64,000 bases of DNA from positions 62,001-126,000 of the forward strand of contig DATJYO010000049.1 of assembly GCA_035499555.1 (NCBI GenBank). The letters run 5' to 3'. Both the position numbers and the translations under genes were made by a program. Source of the DNA: Bog-159 sp035499555. Lineage in GTDB: Bacteria; Acidobacteriota; Terriglobia; Bryobacterales; Bryobacteraceae. How positions within the stretch are numbered: the stretch's first letter is position 1; the number at the start of each line of letters is the position of its first letter. The notes beneath the pieces are model-generated. The model searched no databases, had not been told where the DNA came from, and worked only from the letters and a program-made list of their open reading frames with translations. Below are positions 20,699 through 27,976 of the stretch, piece after piece.

Positions 20699-21118
20699 TC
20701 AATGCTCGTGCGGCGACTTCGGCAGGGGCCTGGCGGAAACATCCTCCACCGATTCGAGAGCCAGGCCGGCCTGCATTTTCTTATCCGGCTGCGGGCGCCG
20801 AAACCATCCGGTGACGGTGGCTTCCACAAACGGCTTCCGGCTGACGTCCTTGACCAATTTGCGGAAAGCCTTGCTCTTCAGGAGCTGCGCGAAATGCTGG
20901 TCGTCTGGCGTAAAGAACTTGACCTCCGCGCCGCATTTGTCGTCCGCCACGCCGGCGGGTAAATCGTCCACGCCGGATTCGACCAGAGCGCGGATCTGCA
21001 CCAGTTTCCCGTCGTAGTTTTCCGGATGCGCAGTAATCTCACAAAGCGTGGTCTTCACCGGCTCGGGCGTCTGCGCCGGCGCGAAGAAGAAGAGGGTCAA
21101 CCATGGCCAGAGTGCCAT
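20699..21118 (-). CDS. Small secreted protein with OB-fold-like region, unknown function
   Basis: The 139-residue protein has a hydrophobic leader (LWPWLTLFFFAPAQT) and then the pattern TLCEITAHPENYDGKLVQIRA, which resembles the nucleic-acid- or ligand-binding OB-like strand pattern common in acidobacterial secreted proteins. It ends in a His/Lys-rich tail. I know no function. It converges with the creatininase gene at 13 bases, and its start lies near the divergent gene at 21256. Confidence 0.7.
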   Translation of the reverse strand: MALWPWLTLFFFAPAQTPEPVKTTLCEITAHPENYDGKLVQIRALVESGVDDLPAGVADDKCGAEVKFFTPDDQHFAQLLKSKAFRKLVKDVSRKPFVEATVTGWFRRPQPDKKMQAGLALESVEDVSARPLPKSPHEH

Positions 21119-21199
21119 TCACTTCGATCTTATCGTACGCGCCCGTGTGCTGCCGCGGCCGCAGTGTGAGCTCAGCACCACAAGAAATAGGTGTAACTT

Positions 21200-21227
21200 T
21201 TGGCATCTGTTCAGCATCGGTTATAAA
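21200..21227 (+). promoter_or_regulatory. Sigma-70-type promoter for the gene at 21256
   Basis: TTGGCA (21200-21205) and TATAAA (21222-21227) are separated by 16 bases. This is one of the few near-consensus promoter pairs in the window, with a predicted leader of about 20 bases. The surrounding DNA is AT-rich compared with its neighbours. Confidence 0.55.
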
Positions 21228-21255
21228 TAGGAAAAGCGAGTCGTTAATCCTAATT

Positions 21256-21639
21256 ATGAGATTCTTACCAGCAGTTCTTCTATTCTCCATAGCCTTGCTT
21301 CCGGGCAGCAGTTCGGCCAAGAGTTCTGCCGAGTTTCCAGTGATTTACAGCGGCGGGAGCCTGCCGTTTCATCACAATAAGGTCCACGCCATGCTGAGCG
21401 GCGATGAAGTGATCTTAATGCAGCACAGCCAGCGTATTACGATTCCGGCCAAGAGTATCACGGAAATCTCCTGTGGCGCGGCCAATCGTTATGTGGGCGT
21501 CTCGTGGTCCGGGTCGGAAGTTCTGCTGGAGTTGAGCCGCAGCGAATACCGCGCTTTTTTGGCAGCGCTCGAGCAGATGACTGGCATCAAACCCACCGAT
21601 ACCAGTCTGGTGCCCACCGTCGTCCGCTACCGCTCGTGA
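21256..21639 (+). CDS. Small secreted protein of unknown function
   Basis: The 127-residue product has a good signal peptide (MRFLPAVLLFSIALLPGSSSA) and then a compact domain with beta-rich character (VHAMLSGDEVILMQHSQRIT, ITEISCGAANRYVGVSW). The ATG at 21256 is chosen because the signal peptide starts there and a promoter (21200-21227) lies just upstream. No family is recognised. DUF2103 follows on the same strand after 19 bases. Confidence 0.65.
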   Translation: MRFLPAVLLFSIALLPGSSSAKSSAEFPVIYSGGSLPFHHNKVHAMLSGDEVILMQHSQRITIPAKSITEISCGAANRYVGVSWSGSEVLLELSRSEYRAFLAALEQMTGIKPTDTSLVPTVVRYRS

Positions 21640-21644
21640 TCGGG

Positions 21645-21650
21645 TAGACT
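21645..21650 (+). promoter_or_regulatory. -10-like hexamer of the DUF2103 gene (TAGACT)
   Basis: TAGACT is eight bases before the ATG at 21659, with no Shine-Dalgarno. Confidence 0.35.
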
Positions 21651-21658
21651 GGACTTCA

Positions 21659-21961
21659 ATGCGGTTGCGTACCGCCCGGGACCGTCTTAAAGTCGAGCAC
21701 AGCATCATTGACGGCGTGCGCGAAATCCTGGAGCGCGCGCTGGCCGACAATCCCGAGATCCGCTCCATCATTCCAGGCGTCATCCGCCCCGTGCGCGATG
21801 CGCGTGGTCCGGTGCGATTTCGCATTACGGTTCCCGTGCAGAACGGATGGAAGGGAATCGCGTTCAGCGCCGGTGCGCGGCAGGAGCTGTTCATCAGCAC
21901 CAGCCTCACCCAAAGCGAAGTCGAACAAGCGGTGGAACGGGCCGGCGCAGTGCTCGGTTAG
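21659..21961 (+). CDS. DUF2103-family small protein
   Basis: The 100-residue cytoplasmic protein matches the DUF2103 pattern: LKVEHSIIDGVREIL, PEIRSIIPGVIRP, RFRITVPVQNGWKGIAF and RQELFISTS. The family is annotated as predicted metal-binding, but no biochemical role is established. Its stop region overlaps the end of the convergent anti-sigma gene by four bases. Confidence 0.75.
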   Translation: MRLRTARDRLKVEHSIIDGVREILERALADNPEIRSIIPGVIRPVRDARGPVRFRITVPVQNGWKGIAFSAGARQELFISTSLTQSEVEQAVERAGAVLG

Positions 21962-23103
21962 CGCGAACCATCGCTCGCCGCCGTGCCGGGGAGGGAGGCG
22001 GCCAGCCCATGCACCAGCGCCGACTTCGGATTGGCCTGCTCCAGCAGTTGGACTTCCTGGCGGGCCCTGGCTGCCACACCGGCTTGGGCGAATACTGTGG
22101 CCAGCATCAAATGCTCCCCGGGAAATCTCTGCATGAGTTGATTCAATCGTGTCGTTTCCGCTTGCGACAAGACGGTGAATCTGGCTTCCGGCGCCGGCGG
22201 CACGGGCGCCCGGATTTCGCGGCGCCCGGATTGCGCGGTTACCATCCAGGTGTAGCTGGTACCCGGCGCCAGATCGCGATCCGGCACCCACAGGGTGGCA
22301 TGCAACTCCGGGCTGGCCGCTACCAGGTGAAAATCGCGGTCGTAGACATTGACACGGTAACTGTCGAACGGCGCGGAGACGTTCCATTGAAATTGCGGCC
22401 GGGTGGTGATGACGGCCTCGCCCTTCGGGTAACCTATGGTCACAGGCGGATTAGTCCGCGCCGGCGATCCCAGCAGCACTTCCGGTTGGCCGCGCCGATA
22501 GCCGGCTGGAAACGGCAGGTGACCCGTTTCGAGCGCCTCTCTTACGGCCGCGGCACAATCGGCCGGAATTTTGGACGGTGTGTGCAGCCTGCCCGCGAAA
22601 TCCAAGCCCACCCACGCACCGCCGTCGTGCACGGCGAGGGCATACCGCGGCTCGGATCCGCGCCGCCAGATCCACCAGGCGAACGGTGACAGTCCGATCA
22701 GGATTGCAGCGGCGATGGCCCAGCGCGGAAAGGCGGGCGCCCCGGATGGCAGCCGGGCACGCGCCTTTCGCCCCAAAGAGGTGGCGAATCCGGCCAGATC
22801 CGCTACCTCCGCCCGGCACTCGGCACACGCCTCCAGGTGGCGCTGCGCGAGCTTCGACGGCCGCCCTTCGGCGGCATCCCGTACCTCTTCGTAGGAGAGG
22901 TGCGGCACACCGTCATCCTGCTCCACAGCGGTCTTGAGGCCGTCGTGGAGCGGCGCCGCGGGGGCGATTTCCTCCAGACGCCGCCGGCAAAGCCCGCAGA
23001 AGGACAGGTGCTCGTCACTCTTCACCAGCATCGGCGGCGGCGCAGTCCTCTGGCGGAAGTCCTCCAGGTCTTGATCGCTTAGATGTTCCAACGCTTCATC
23101 CAT
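21958..23103 (-). CDS. Membrane anti-sigma factor with two HxxxCxxC zinc motifs
   Basis: The 381-residue protein has two zinc-finger anti-sigma motifs, H32-x3-C36-xx-C39 and H89-x3-C93-xx-C96, and a single transmembrane helix (about 128-147). It has an outer C-terminal part with a fibronectin III-like stretch (about 225-290: PQFQWNVSAPFDSYRVNVYD) and an alpha-helical end. It lies 24 bases downstream of the sigma factor gene, so it should bind that factor at the membrane and release it on a signal. A doubled zinc-finger domain is unusual, since most ZAS-type anti-sigmas have one. The name rests on domain pattern and context. Confidence 0.8.
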   Translation of the reverse strand: MDEALEHLSDQDLEDFRQRTAPPPMLVKSDEHLSFCGLCRRRLEEIAPAAPLHDGLKTAVEQDDGVPHLSYEEVRDAAEGRPSKLAQRHLEACAECRAEVADLAGFATSLGRKARARLPSGAPAFPRWAIAAAILIGLSPFAWWIWRRGSEPRYALAVHDGGAWVGLDFAGRLHTPSKIPADCAAAVREALETGHLPFPAGYRRGQPEVLLGSPARTNPPVTIGYPKGEAVITTRPQFQWNVSAPFDSYRVNVYDRDFHLVAASPELHATLWVPDRDLAPGTSYTWMVTAQSGRREIRAPVPPAPEARFTVLSQAETTRLNQLMQRFPGEHLMLATVFAQAGVAARARQEVQLLEQANPKSALVHGLAASLPGTAASDGSR

Positions 23104-23127
23104 GAAGTAGCCAAATCTCCCGCCGGA

Positions 23128-24132
23128 TTACCATACCCGCGCCGAATCCTGTTCTCCGCGCAGCATCCGGCGTCCCAGGCGCTCCCGCGCGCACTTCCGC
23201 AAGTTGATCACCTGCTGCCGGTTCATGCCCAGCAGTTCGGCGATGCGCAAGTCGCTCCACGGTAGTTCCCGCCAGATCCGGGCGAACGCTTCCACGTTCA
23301 TTTGCAACGCCTTGGCGATCTCACCCAGACCGGCGACCCGCGTGACCGCGAGTAGCGTGGTCACCGATTCTCCCGCCCGGTCGTGCAGGTTGAGCAACAG
23401 CGCGGTACGCTGCGCCGGCGGTAAGTCGCAGATCTCTCGCCACAGACGTTCGATCCATTGCCGCTGGGCCATGCTGGTCTCGGCCGATGGCGAAGGACAC
23501 ACGAGTTCCTCCGGCTCGCGGCCGGCGCCGCCCGGAATCTCCCAGGCGTCGGCCAGGATACGCGCCAGCTCATCGAACGATACGGGCGCCCCGGCGGTTT
23601 CCAGAACCTCCGTCACCGCCGTTACCGGATCGTGGGGAAGAAGCCGGCCGGCGATCTGGTGATCCAGCGGCTGGGCGGGCGCCGTCTTGTGGCGCCACCG
23701 TTCCAGGGCACACCACCACACGCCTTGCTCATCCTCCCAGATCGTCATGCCTTTGCGGGTTTCGATCAGGTAGCGCAGGCGATTGCGAAGCCGGTGAAAC
23801 TCGGGCCGCGCCCGGCGAAAGAATCCGCTGCAGGCGCGGTAGGCAATCACGGAGACAAAGGCTTCGAAGTCCGCCAGCGGTTCGCCGGCCGGCTCGTTGC
23901 GGAACTCCTCCAGGCGGGCGATCAGGGCGACCGTAGCTTCCGAGCAGACGTCCTCGACGTCGGCTGGATTGGCGGCGTGGATCCGTCCGAGCTTCGATCG
24001 CACGATGGTTTCGATCAGCGGCTCGGCCCCCCGGGACAAAAGCTCGCCCAGAGCGGTGCCGGCCCGTTCTGAATCCTGTGCTTCCAGATACGCGCGCAGC
24101 AGGTCCGCCGACACGGTACGCTCGCGGTGCAT
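23128..24132 (-). CDS. Sigma-70-family RNA polymerase factor, ECF-like with long linker
   Basis: The 334-residue protein has a region-2-like helix set (about 40-130: DVEDVCSEATVALIARLEEF, VIAYRACSGFFRRARPEF). A long linker follows, then a region-4 HTH near the C-terminus (SDLRIAELLGMNRQQVINLR). It is longer than typical ECF factors, which are about 180-200 residues; the insert of about 110 residues is unassigned. ATG 24132 is preceded by CAGGAGAA at a suitable distance; a GTG at 24165 is an alternative. It is cotranscribed with its anti-sigma gene. Confidence 0.8.
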   Translation of the reverse strand: MHRERTVSADLLRAYLEAQDSERAGTALGELLSRGAEPLIETIVRSKLGRIHAANPADVEDVCSEATVALIARLEEFRNEPAGEPLADFEAFVSVIAYRACSGFFRRARPEFHRLRNRLRYLIETRKGMTIWEDEQGVWWCALERWRHKTAPAQPLDHQIAGRLLPHDPVTAVTEVLETAGAPVSFDELARILADAWEIPGGAGREPEELVCPSPSAETSMAQRQWIERLWREICDLPPAQRTALLLNLHDRAGESVTTLLAVTRVAGLGEIAKALQMNVEAFARIWRELPWSDLRIAELLGMNRQQVINLRKCARERLGRRMLRGEQDSARVW

Positions 24133-24198
24133 CGGCCCGTATTCTCCTGTATTGAGGATACACACTCGGCATGGCGGTTCGCCAACACGCCGCGACGC

Positions 24199-24675
24199 TC
24201 AGCGCAGGCCCAGCGGTTCCAGAACGCCGTTCCGCTTCACGCCCAGCCGGATCGGACGCGGTAACCCTTTCACCGGGACGCTGACCTCGACCCAGAGTTC
24301 TTCGCCGGGCTGGAGCCGGGAAGGATCCTGGGCATGCTCGGGTAGATAGAACGCCAGCGGTTCCACGAGAGTCCATTTGCCGCTAAGGGGCCGCGCGGTG
24401 ATGTGCACCGTACCGGCAGCGTCCTCCGTCGCAGTCAGCCGGTGATCCACCTCCGCGAGACGGACCGTCAGGTAGCCTTGCGCGCTGGCCGGCGCTTCGA
24501 CTTCCGCCCGCAGTCTCAGATAGCGTCCGCGGATCGGAAGATTGGGATCGATCGGCGCCACATGGGCCCACACGCGCGGCAGATGAGCGCGATCGTAGGT
24601 GTATTTGCCGGCCACGGTCAGGACCAGCGCGCATTGCAGAACTGCCACTGCAAGACCGCGATACATGGATTTCAT
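24199..24675 (-). CDS. GDYXXLXY-domain protein
   Basis: The 158-residue protein has one N-terminal hydrophobic anchor (GLAVAVLQCALVLTVAG) and the family motif in the form LPIRGRYLRLR, followed by a beta-rich periplasmic part. The family is regularly encoded next to DUF2157 membrane proteins and has no known function. Its ATG overlaps the DUF2157 stop by four bases (24672-24675). Confidence 0.85.
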   Translation of the reverse strand: MKSMYRGLAVAVLQCALVLTVAGKYTYDRAHLPRVWAHVAPIDPNLPIRGRYLRLRAEVEAPASAQGYLTVRLAEVDHRLTATEDAAGTVHITARPLSGKWTLVEPLAFYLPEHAQDPSRLQPGEELWVEVSVPVKGLPRPIRLGVKRNGVLEPLGLR

Positions 24676-25802
24676 AAAGCCTCCGTTGAGATCTGGCGCA
24701 GGAGATGGCGGCGCATCCGTTCGAGCATCCACCCGCCACCGAGAAACAGCAGGCCCACGCCGATCAGGCTGGCGGACCGGCCCAGCTTGTCCATCACATC
24801 CGAGAAATAGAAGACCAGGACTGTGACGGCAAGTCCGGCGATGCCCAGGTTGATACGCTCCGCCCGCCCGTCGCGGATTCCCCAGGCGGCCAGCCCCACG
24901 CTGCCGATCAGGCACCAGCCGTAGATGGCGATCCGCGCGTCCGCTATGGAGGCGATCCAGGCCAGCAGTACGGTCCACAAGACAGCCGCGGCGTGCCACT
25001 GGATGCGGCGCCGATCGATCAACAGCGCGAACGACAGGGGGAGCAGGATAGCCGCAATCCAGGCGAGCCAATCGGGCCACGATTCGGGCCAGAGGGCCGG
25101 GGTACGAAACGACCGGTGCACCGGCCCATAGCAGGCCACGATGGCAGTGGCCGGCAGTAGGCCCAGACCGCCGATCCAACCCAGGGCTTTACGAAGCGGG
25201 CTATCCGTGGCTGAAGCGCGCGCCGCCAGATAGACGAAGGCCAGCGCGCAGATCCCGGTCCAGGCTGGCAGCATGGAGCCGTTGGCCGATAGGCGGGCCT
25301 CCCATTCGCCGGCCAGCCACCAGGGAAAGAGGATGGCGCACAGGGCTGCTTGGGTCCAATGTCCCAGAATCAGCCACGCCAGCGCGCAGCCCGCCGCCCA
25401 AAGCAGCACGGCAGCGGGCCAGTGTTCGTCCAGGTTGAAGATCTGGCCGGCCAGGGCGATCGCGCCGCCCAGTGCGATCGAACCCACGGTGTGTAAGGCG
25501 ATGGAGAGCGCCTCAAAACGCCGCGCGACTGCGGCTGCGGCAATGTGCAGCACGGCGAGTGTCGAGACCAGCAGGGACATGCGCCCGGCTGGCGGCAACT
25601 CGTCCCAATGCGCGGAGACGAAAAGCAAGACTCCGGCGGCGAGTAGAATGGCGCCGAATGCCACGGCGATTCGTATGGGCCAGGCGAGGCCCGGCGAGCT
25701 CGCGCGCCCGCTCTCCCAGGCGCGTATGCGTCCCGCCGTATCGGCGCTGAGGAGCCCCGCCTGCGTCCAACGCACCAGTAAGCTTTCCCAATCTGTGTTC
25801 AT
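24672..25802 (-). CDS. DUF2157 multi-spanning membrane protein
   Basis: The 376-residue protein begins with a cytoplasmic helical DUF2157 region (WESLLVRWTQAGLLSADTAG, residues 5-24) and then has about ten transmembrane helices (for example IAVAFGAILLAAGVLLFVSA and LIGVGLLFLGGGWML). It forms the known DUF2157-GDYXXLXY pair with the next gene. The molecular role is unknown, and it is likely an inner-membrane complex. Confidence 0.88.
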   Translation of the reverse strand: MNTDWESLLVRWTQAGLLSADTAGRIRAWESGRASSPGLAWPIRIAVAFGAILLAAGVLLFVSAHWDELPPAGRMSLLVSTLAVLHIAAAAVARRFEALSIALHTVGSIALGGAIALAGQIFNLDEHWPAAVLLWAAGCALAWLILGHWTQAALCAILFPWWLAGEWEARLSANGSMLPAWTGICALAFVYLAARASATDSPLRKALGWIGGLGLLPATAIVACYGPVHRSFRTPALWPESWPDWLAWIAAILLPLSFALLIDRRRIQWHAAAVLWTVLLAWIASIADARIAIYGWCLIGSVGLAAWGIRDGRAERINLGIAGLAVTVLVFYFSDVMDKLGRSASLIGVGLLFLGGGWMLERMRRHLLRQISTEAL

Positions 25803-25880
25803 AACGGCCTAGTGGTTGGCATTTTGCGGACCGATGCCGCAAGTGCCTGAAATCAGCAGCTTAAACGCCACCCGCGTTCA

Positions 25881-25906
25881 GGCAAAATACATTTTCTGTA
25901 TATGCC
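25881..25906 (-). terminator. Intrinsic-terminator-like hairpin after the gene at 25911
   Basis: On the minus strand GGCA-ATACA pairs with TGTAT-TGCC around a GAAAA loop, with a TTTT run inside the descending arm, four bases after the stop codon. The stem has an internal asymmetry, so strength is uncertain. Confidence 0.45.
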
Positions 25907-25910
25907 CTGT

Positions 25911-26825
25911 TCAGTCTCTGATCGTAAGATCGACAACGGCGTATATCGTGATTTCCGGAATCGTGAACTCGGTCGCGCCGTCCTCAACGGTGTAATCCGC
26001 GAGGGAAGCTTGCGGAAGATCGAAGGCCGCCAGCGATCCATGCGGGTAAGATCCCAGCACGCGTACGCGCAGGCCGCTAACAGGGGCATCACCGTAATTC
26101 AACAGGTGTACCCGGACGTGCTCGCGATCGCCGGTCAGCCGCGCCAATACGACGCTGCTGCCGTAAATGCGCAGCAGCCTTTTCTCATCCGTCAGCCTAT
26201 GGCGCAGGTTCATGGCAAACCTGTAGGGATCGGCGGCATCGGCCGTATTGCGGATATTCAGATCGTACCGGGAATCCTCCGCGGGAATAATACGGAACAA
26301 GAGATTGTGCCGTGCCATCAGGTTCAGGACCTCGCCCATGGTGTCGGAACCGTCGTCGATGACTCCGATATTCGCCATCACCGGGAGCGGCGGCCGGTCC
26401 AGGCCCGCCAGGAATCGCCGCATGCGTCCGAATGCCGGCAGATCTTCGGGCGATGCGCGCACGGCAGCATGCACGCCGTATGCAAACGCTTCGGCCGCGG
26501 CCAGCATCGCGCGCCTCTTGGGAACATCGTAGAAATAGGTCTGCCGCGGGTCCCGTTCGAACCGCCAACCGTTGGCATCCACCCAGGGTACTTGGGTGGC
26601 CGCCGCCACATCCATGTGGTATTCGACTTTGGGCGCCGTTGCCGGAACCGCATGCGCCCGGTCGAAGACAGATGCGCTGAAGCCTGATTTGCGCCAGATT
26701 TGTTCCGATCCCGGAGGCACCGCCAGGCGTTCGATGCCGGCTTTGCGTAGGGCGTCCGCCGTGCTCACGGGCTGGTCCCAGAACAACAGCGGCAGAAAGA
26801 CCGCAGCCCAGGAAACCGGCATCAT
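25911..26825 (-). CDS. Exported protein of unknown function paired with DUF362 gene
   Basis: The 304-residue product has a short hydrophobic N-terminus (MMPVSWAAVFLPLLFW). Its first part looks like a degraded TIM-barrel glycosidase-like region (DALRKAGIERLAVPPG, FYDVPKRRAMLAAAEAFAYG) and its C-terminus a beta-sandwich (VRVHLLNYGDAPVSGLRVRV). This reading is only a pattern impression. The start ATG overlaps the DUF362 stop by four bases, so the proteins are made together. No family name can be given. Confidence 0.7.
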   Translation of the reverse strand: MMPVSWAAVFLPLLFWDQPVSTADALRKAGIERLAVPPGSEQIWRKSGFSASVFDRAHAVPATAPKVEYHMDVAAATQVPWVDANGWRFERDPRQTYFYDVPKRRAMLAAAEAFAYGVHAAVRASPEDLPAFGRMRRFLAGLDRPPLPVMANIGVIDDGSDTMGEVLNLMARHNLLFRIIPAEDSRYDLNIRNTADAADPYRFAMNLRHRLTDEKRLLRIYGSSVVLARLTGDREHVRVHLLNYGDAPVSGLRVRVLGSYPHGSLAAFDLPQASLADYTVEDGATEFTIPEITIYAVVDLTIRD

Positions 26826-27937
26826 ACTGCGAGACTCGTCACTTTGATCCTGTCGAGATCGTAGATGCCCAATCCCAGATGCGCGGCGTACTGGATATGC
26901 CCCGGCTCGCGGACGAATGCGAAGACGTTGGGATCGTGGTCGTGATCTCCGTTCGGATTGACGTACTTCATGGAACGTTCCCAAACGGAGATGGCGTGTT
27001 CGGCCTTGCGCTTGTCGTCGATGATGTCGAGCAGCAGCCGGTCGAGGGCCACCGGATCGGTTCCGAACAACATACGCTTGGGGTAGAAGCGGAATCGGCG
27101 CGTCGGTGCAAACGGCCCGCCGTGCCAGACGCCCTTGAGACCGTCCATCACCTGCAGGACGGTACGCGAGCGCAACGGCTCGACCGCCGCCAGCGTGCCG
27201 ATGAACGAATAGGTGTTGGTCAGGGTGCCCGCATGTGAGCGCGCCACGTTGGAGAAGTTGCCGTAAGCGATGTTCTTCAGGCAGCCGGTCACACCGGCCG
27301 CGCCGTGGTCCTTCATATTGGGCACGTTGATGATCTTGGTGAAACGGTCGCCCACCAGGCGGATCATATTGGAACGGGTGTCTTCTTCGTCGAAGAAGTT
27401 AGTCTCAACATAGGTGGCGGGATCGTAGGACGACGCCGACCCGCGGCGGGTCTCGGCGGCCCAGACATGGACGCCGGGAGGCAGGTAGCGATCGTAGCGC
27501 ACCGTCAACATCTGGTCTTCGAAGCGTTCGTAGACCCAGATGGCGCCGGGCTGGAGTCCGGCGGCTATCAGGTTGCGCACGATCTCGGCGACCACCGCGG
27601 GCGAGGACATGATGCCCGGCGCCCCGGAGCAGTTCACCTTGATCCCGACCACGTCCGCCGGGGAGATGAAGCGTGCCCAGGCGTCGCGGACATCGCGGTC
27701 GCCGGTCAGGGCGCGCATGCCGGCCGCCATCATGTCGCGTACCGCGGCGGGATCCGGCTTTTCGCTGCCGGTGTCGATGCACTTCCCGGAATAGACGGAG
27801 ACCACCCGGCCGGGGTACGGTCCGGGCATTCCCGGCTGGGCGGCCGCCTTATAGTGGGAAACCACGCGATATTTGGGGAGCTTTCGTTCCGAAACGGCAG
27901 CGGCTGCCAATTGCAGAAACGTGCGGCGATGCATCAT
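26822..27937 (-). CDS. DUF362-domain protein with Tat-type leader
   Basis: The 371-residue protein starts MMHRRTFLQLAAAA, a short Tat-like leader, and has DUF362 features: DVVGIKVNCSGAPGIMSSP, IINVPNMKDHGAAGVTGCLKN and GTDPVALDRLLLDII. Many DUF362 proteins are associated with Fe-S ferredoxin domains, but this one shows no CxxCxxC cluster. ATG 27934 or 27937 lies downstream of TATCAT with no Shine-Dalgarno. The function is unknown; a redox or cofactor role is possible from the family and leader type. Confidence 0.85.
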   Translation of the reverse strand: MMHRRTFLQLAAAAVSERKLPKYRVVSHYKAAAQPGMPGPYPGRVVSVYSGKCIDTGSEKPDPAAVRDMMAAGMRALTGDRDVRDAWARFISPADVVGIKVNCSGAPGIMSSPAVVAEIVRNLIAAGLQPGAIWVYERFEDQMLTVRYDRYLPPGVHVWAAETRRGSASSYDPATYVETNFFDEEDTRSNMIRLVGDRFTKIINVPNMKDHGAAGVTGCLKNIAYGNFSNVARSHAGTLTNTYSFIGTLAAVEPLRSRTVLQVMDGLKGVWHGGPFAPTRRFRFYPKRMLFGTDPVALDRLLLDIIDDKRKAEHAISVWERSMKYVNPNGDHDHDPNVFAFVREPGHIQYAAHLGLGIYDLDRIKVTSLAV

Positions 27938-27942
27938 TAATG

Positions 27943-27948
27943 ATGATA
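27943..27948 (-). promoter_or_regulatory. -10-like hexamer of the DUF362 gene (TATCAT)
   Basis: On the minus strand TATCAT is five bases before the first ATG and eight before the second. This is leaderless geometry and may favour the second ATG (MHRRTF). Confidence 0.4.
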
Positions 27949-27976
27949 ACCGCTGGGCGCTCTTTGCCGTCCGGCG

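Noticed and set aside
25824..25842. TTGCGG...CCGCAA hairpin before the DUF2157 gene
   Set aside because: It has no T-run and lies in the likely leader of the downstream minus-strand gene, so it is not called a terminator.
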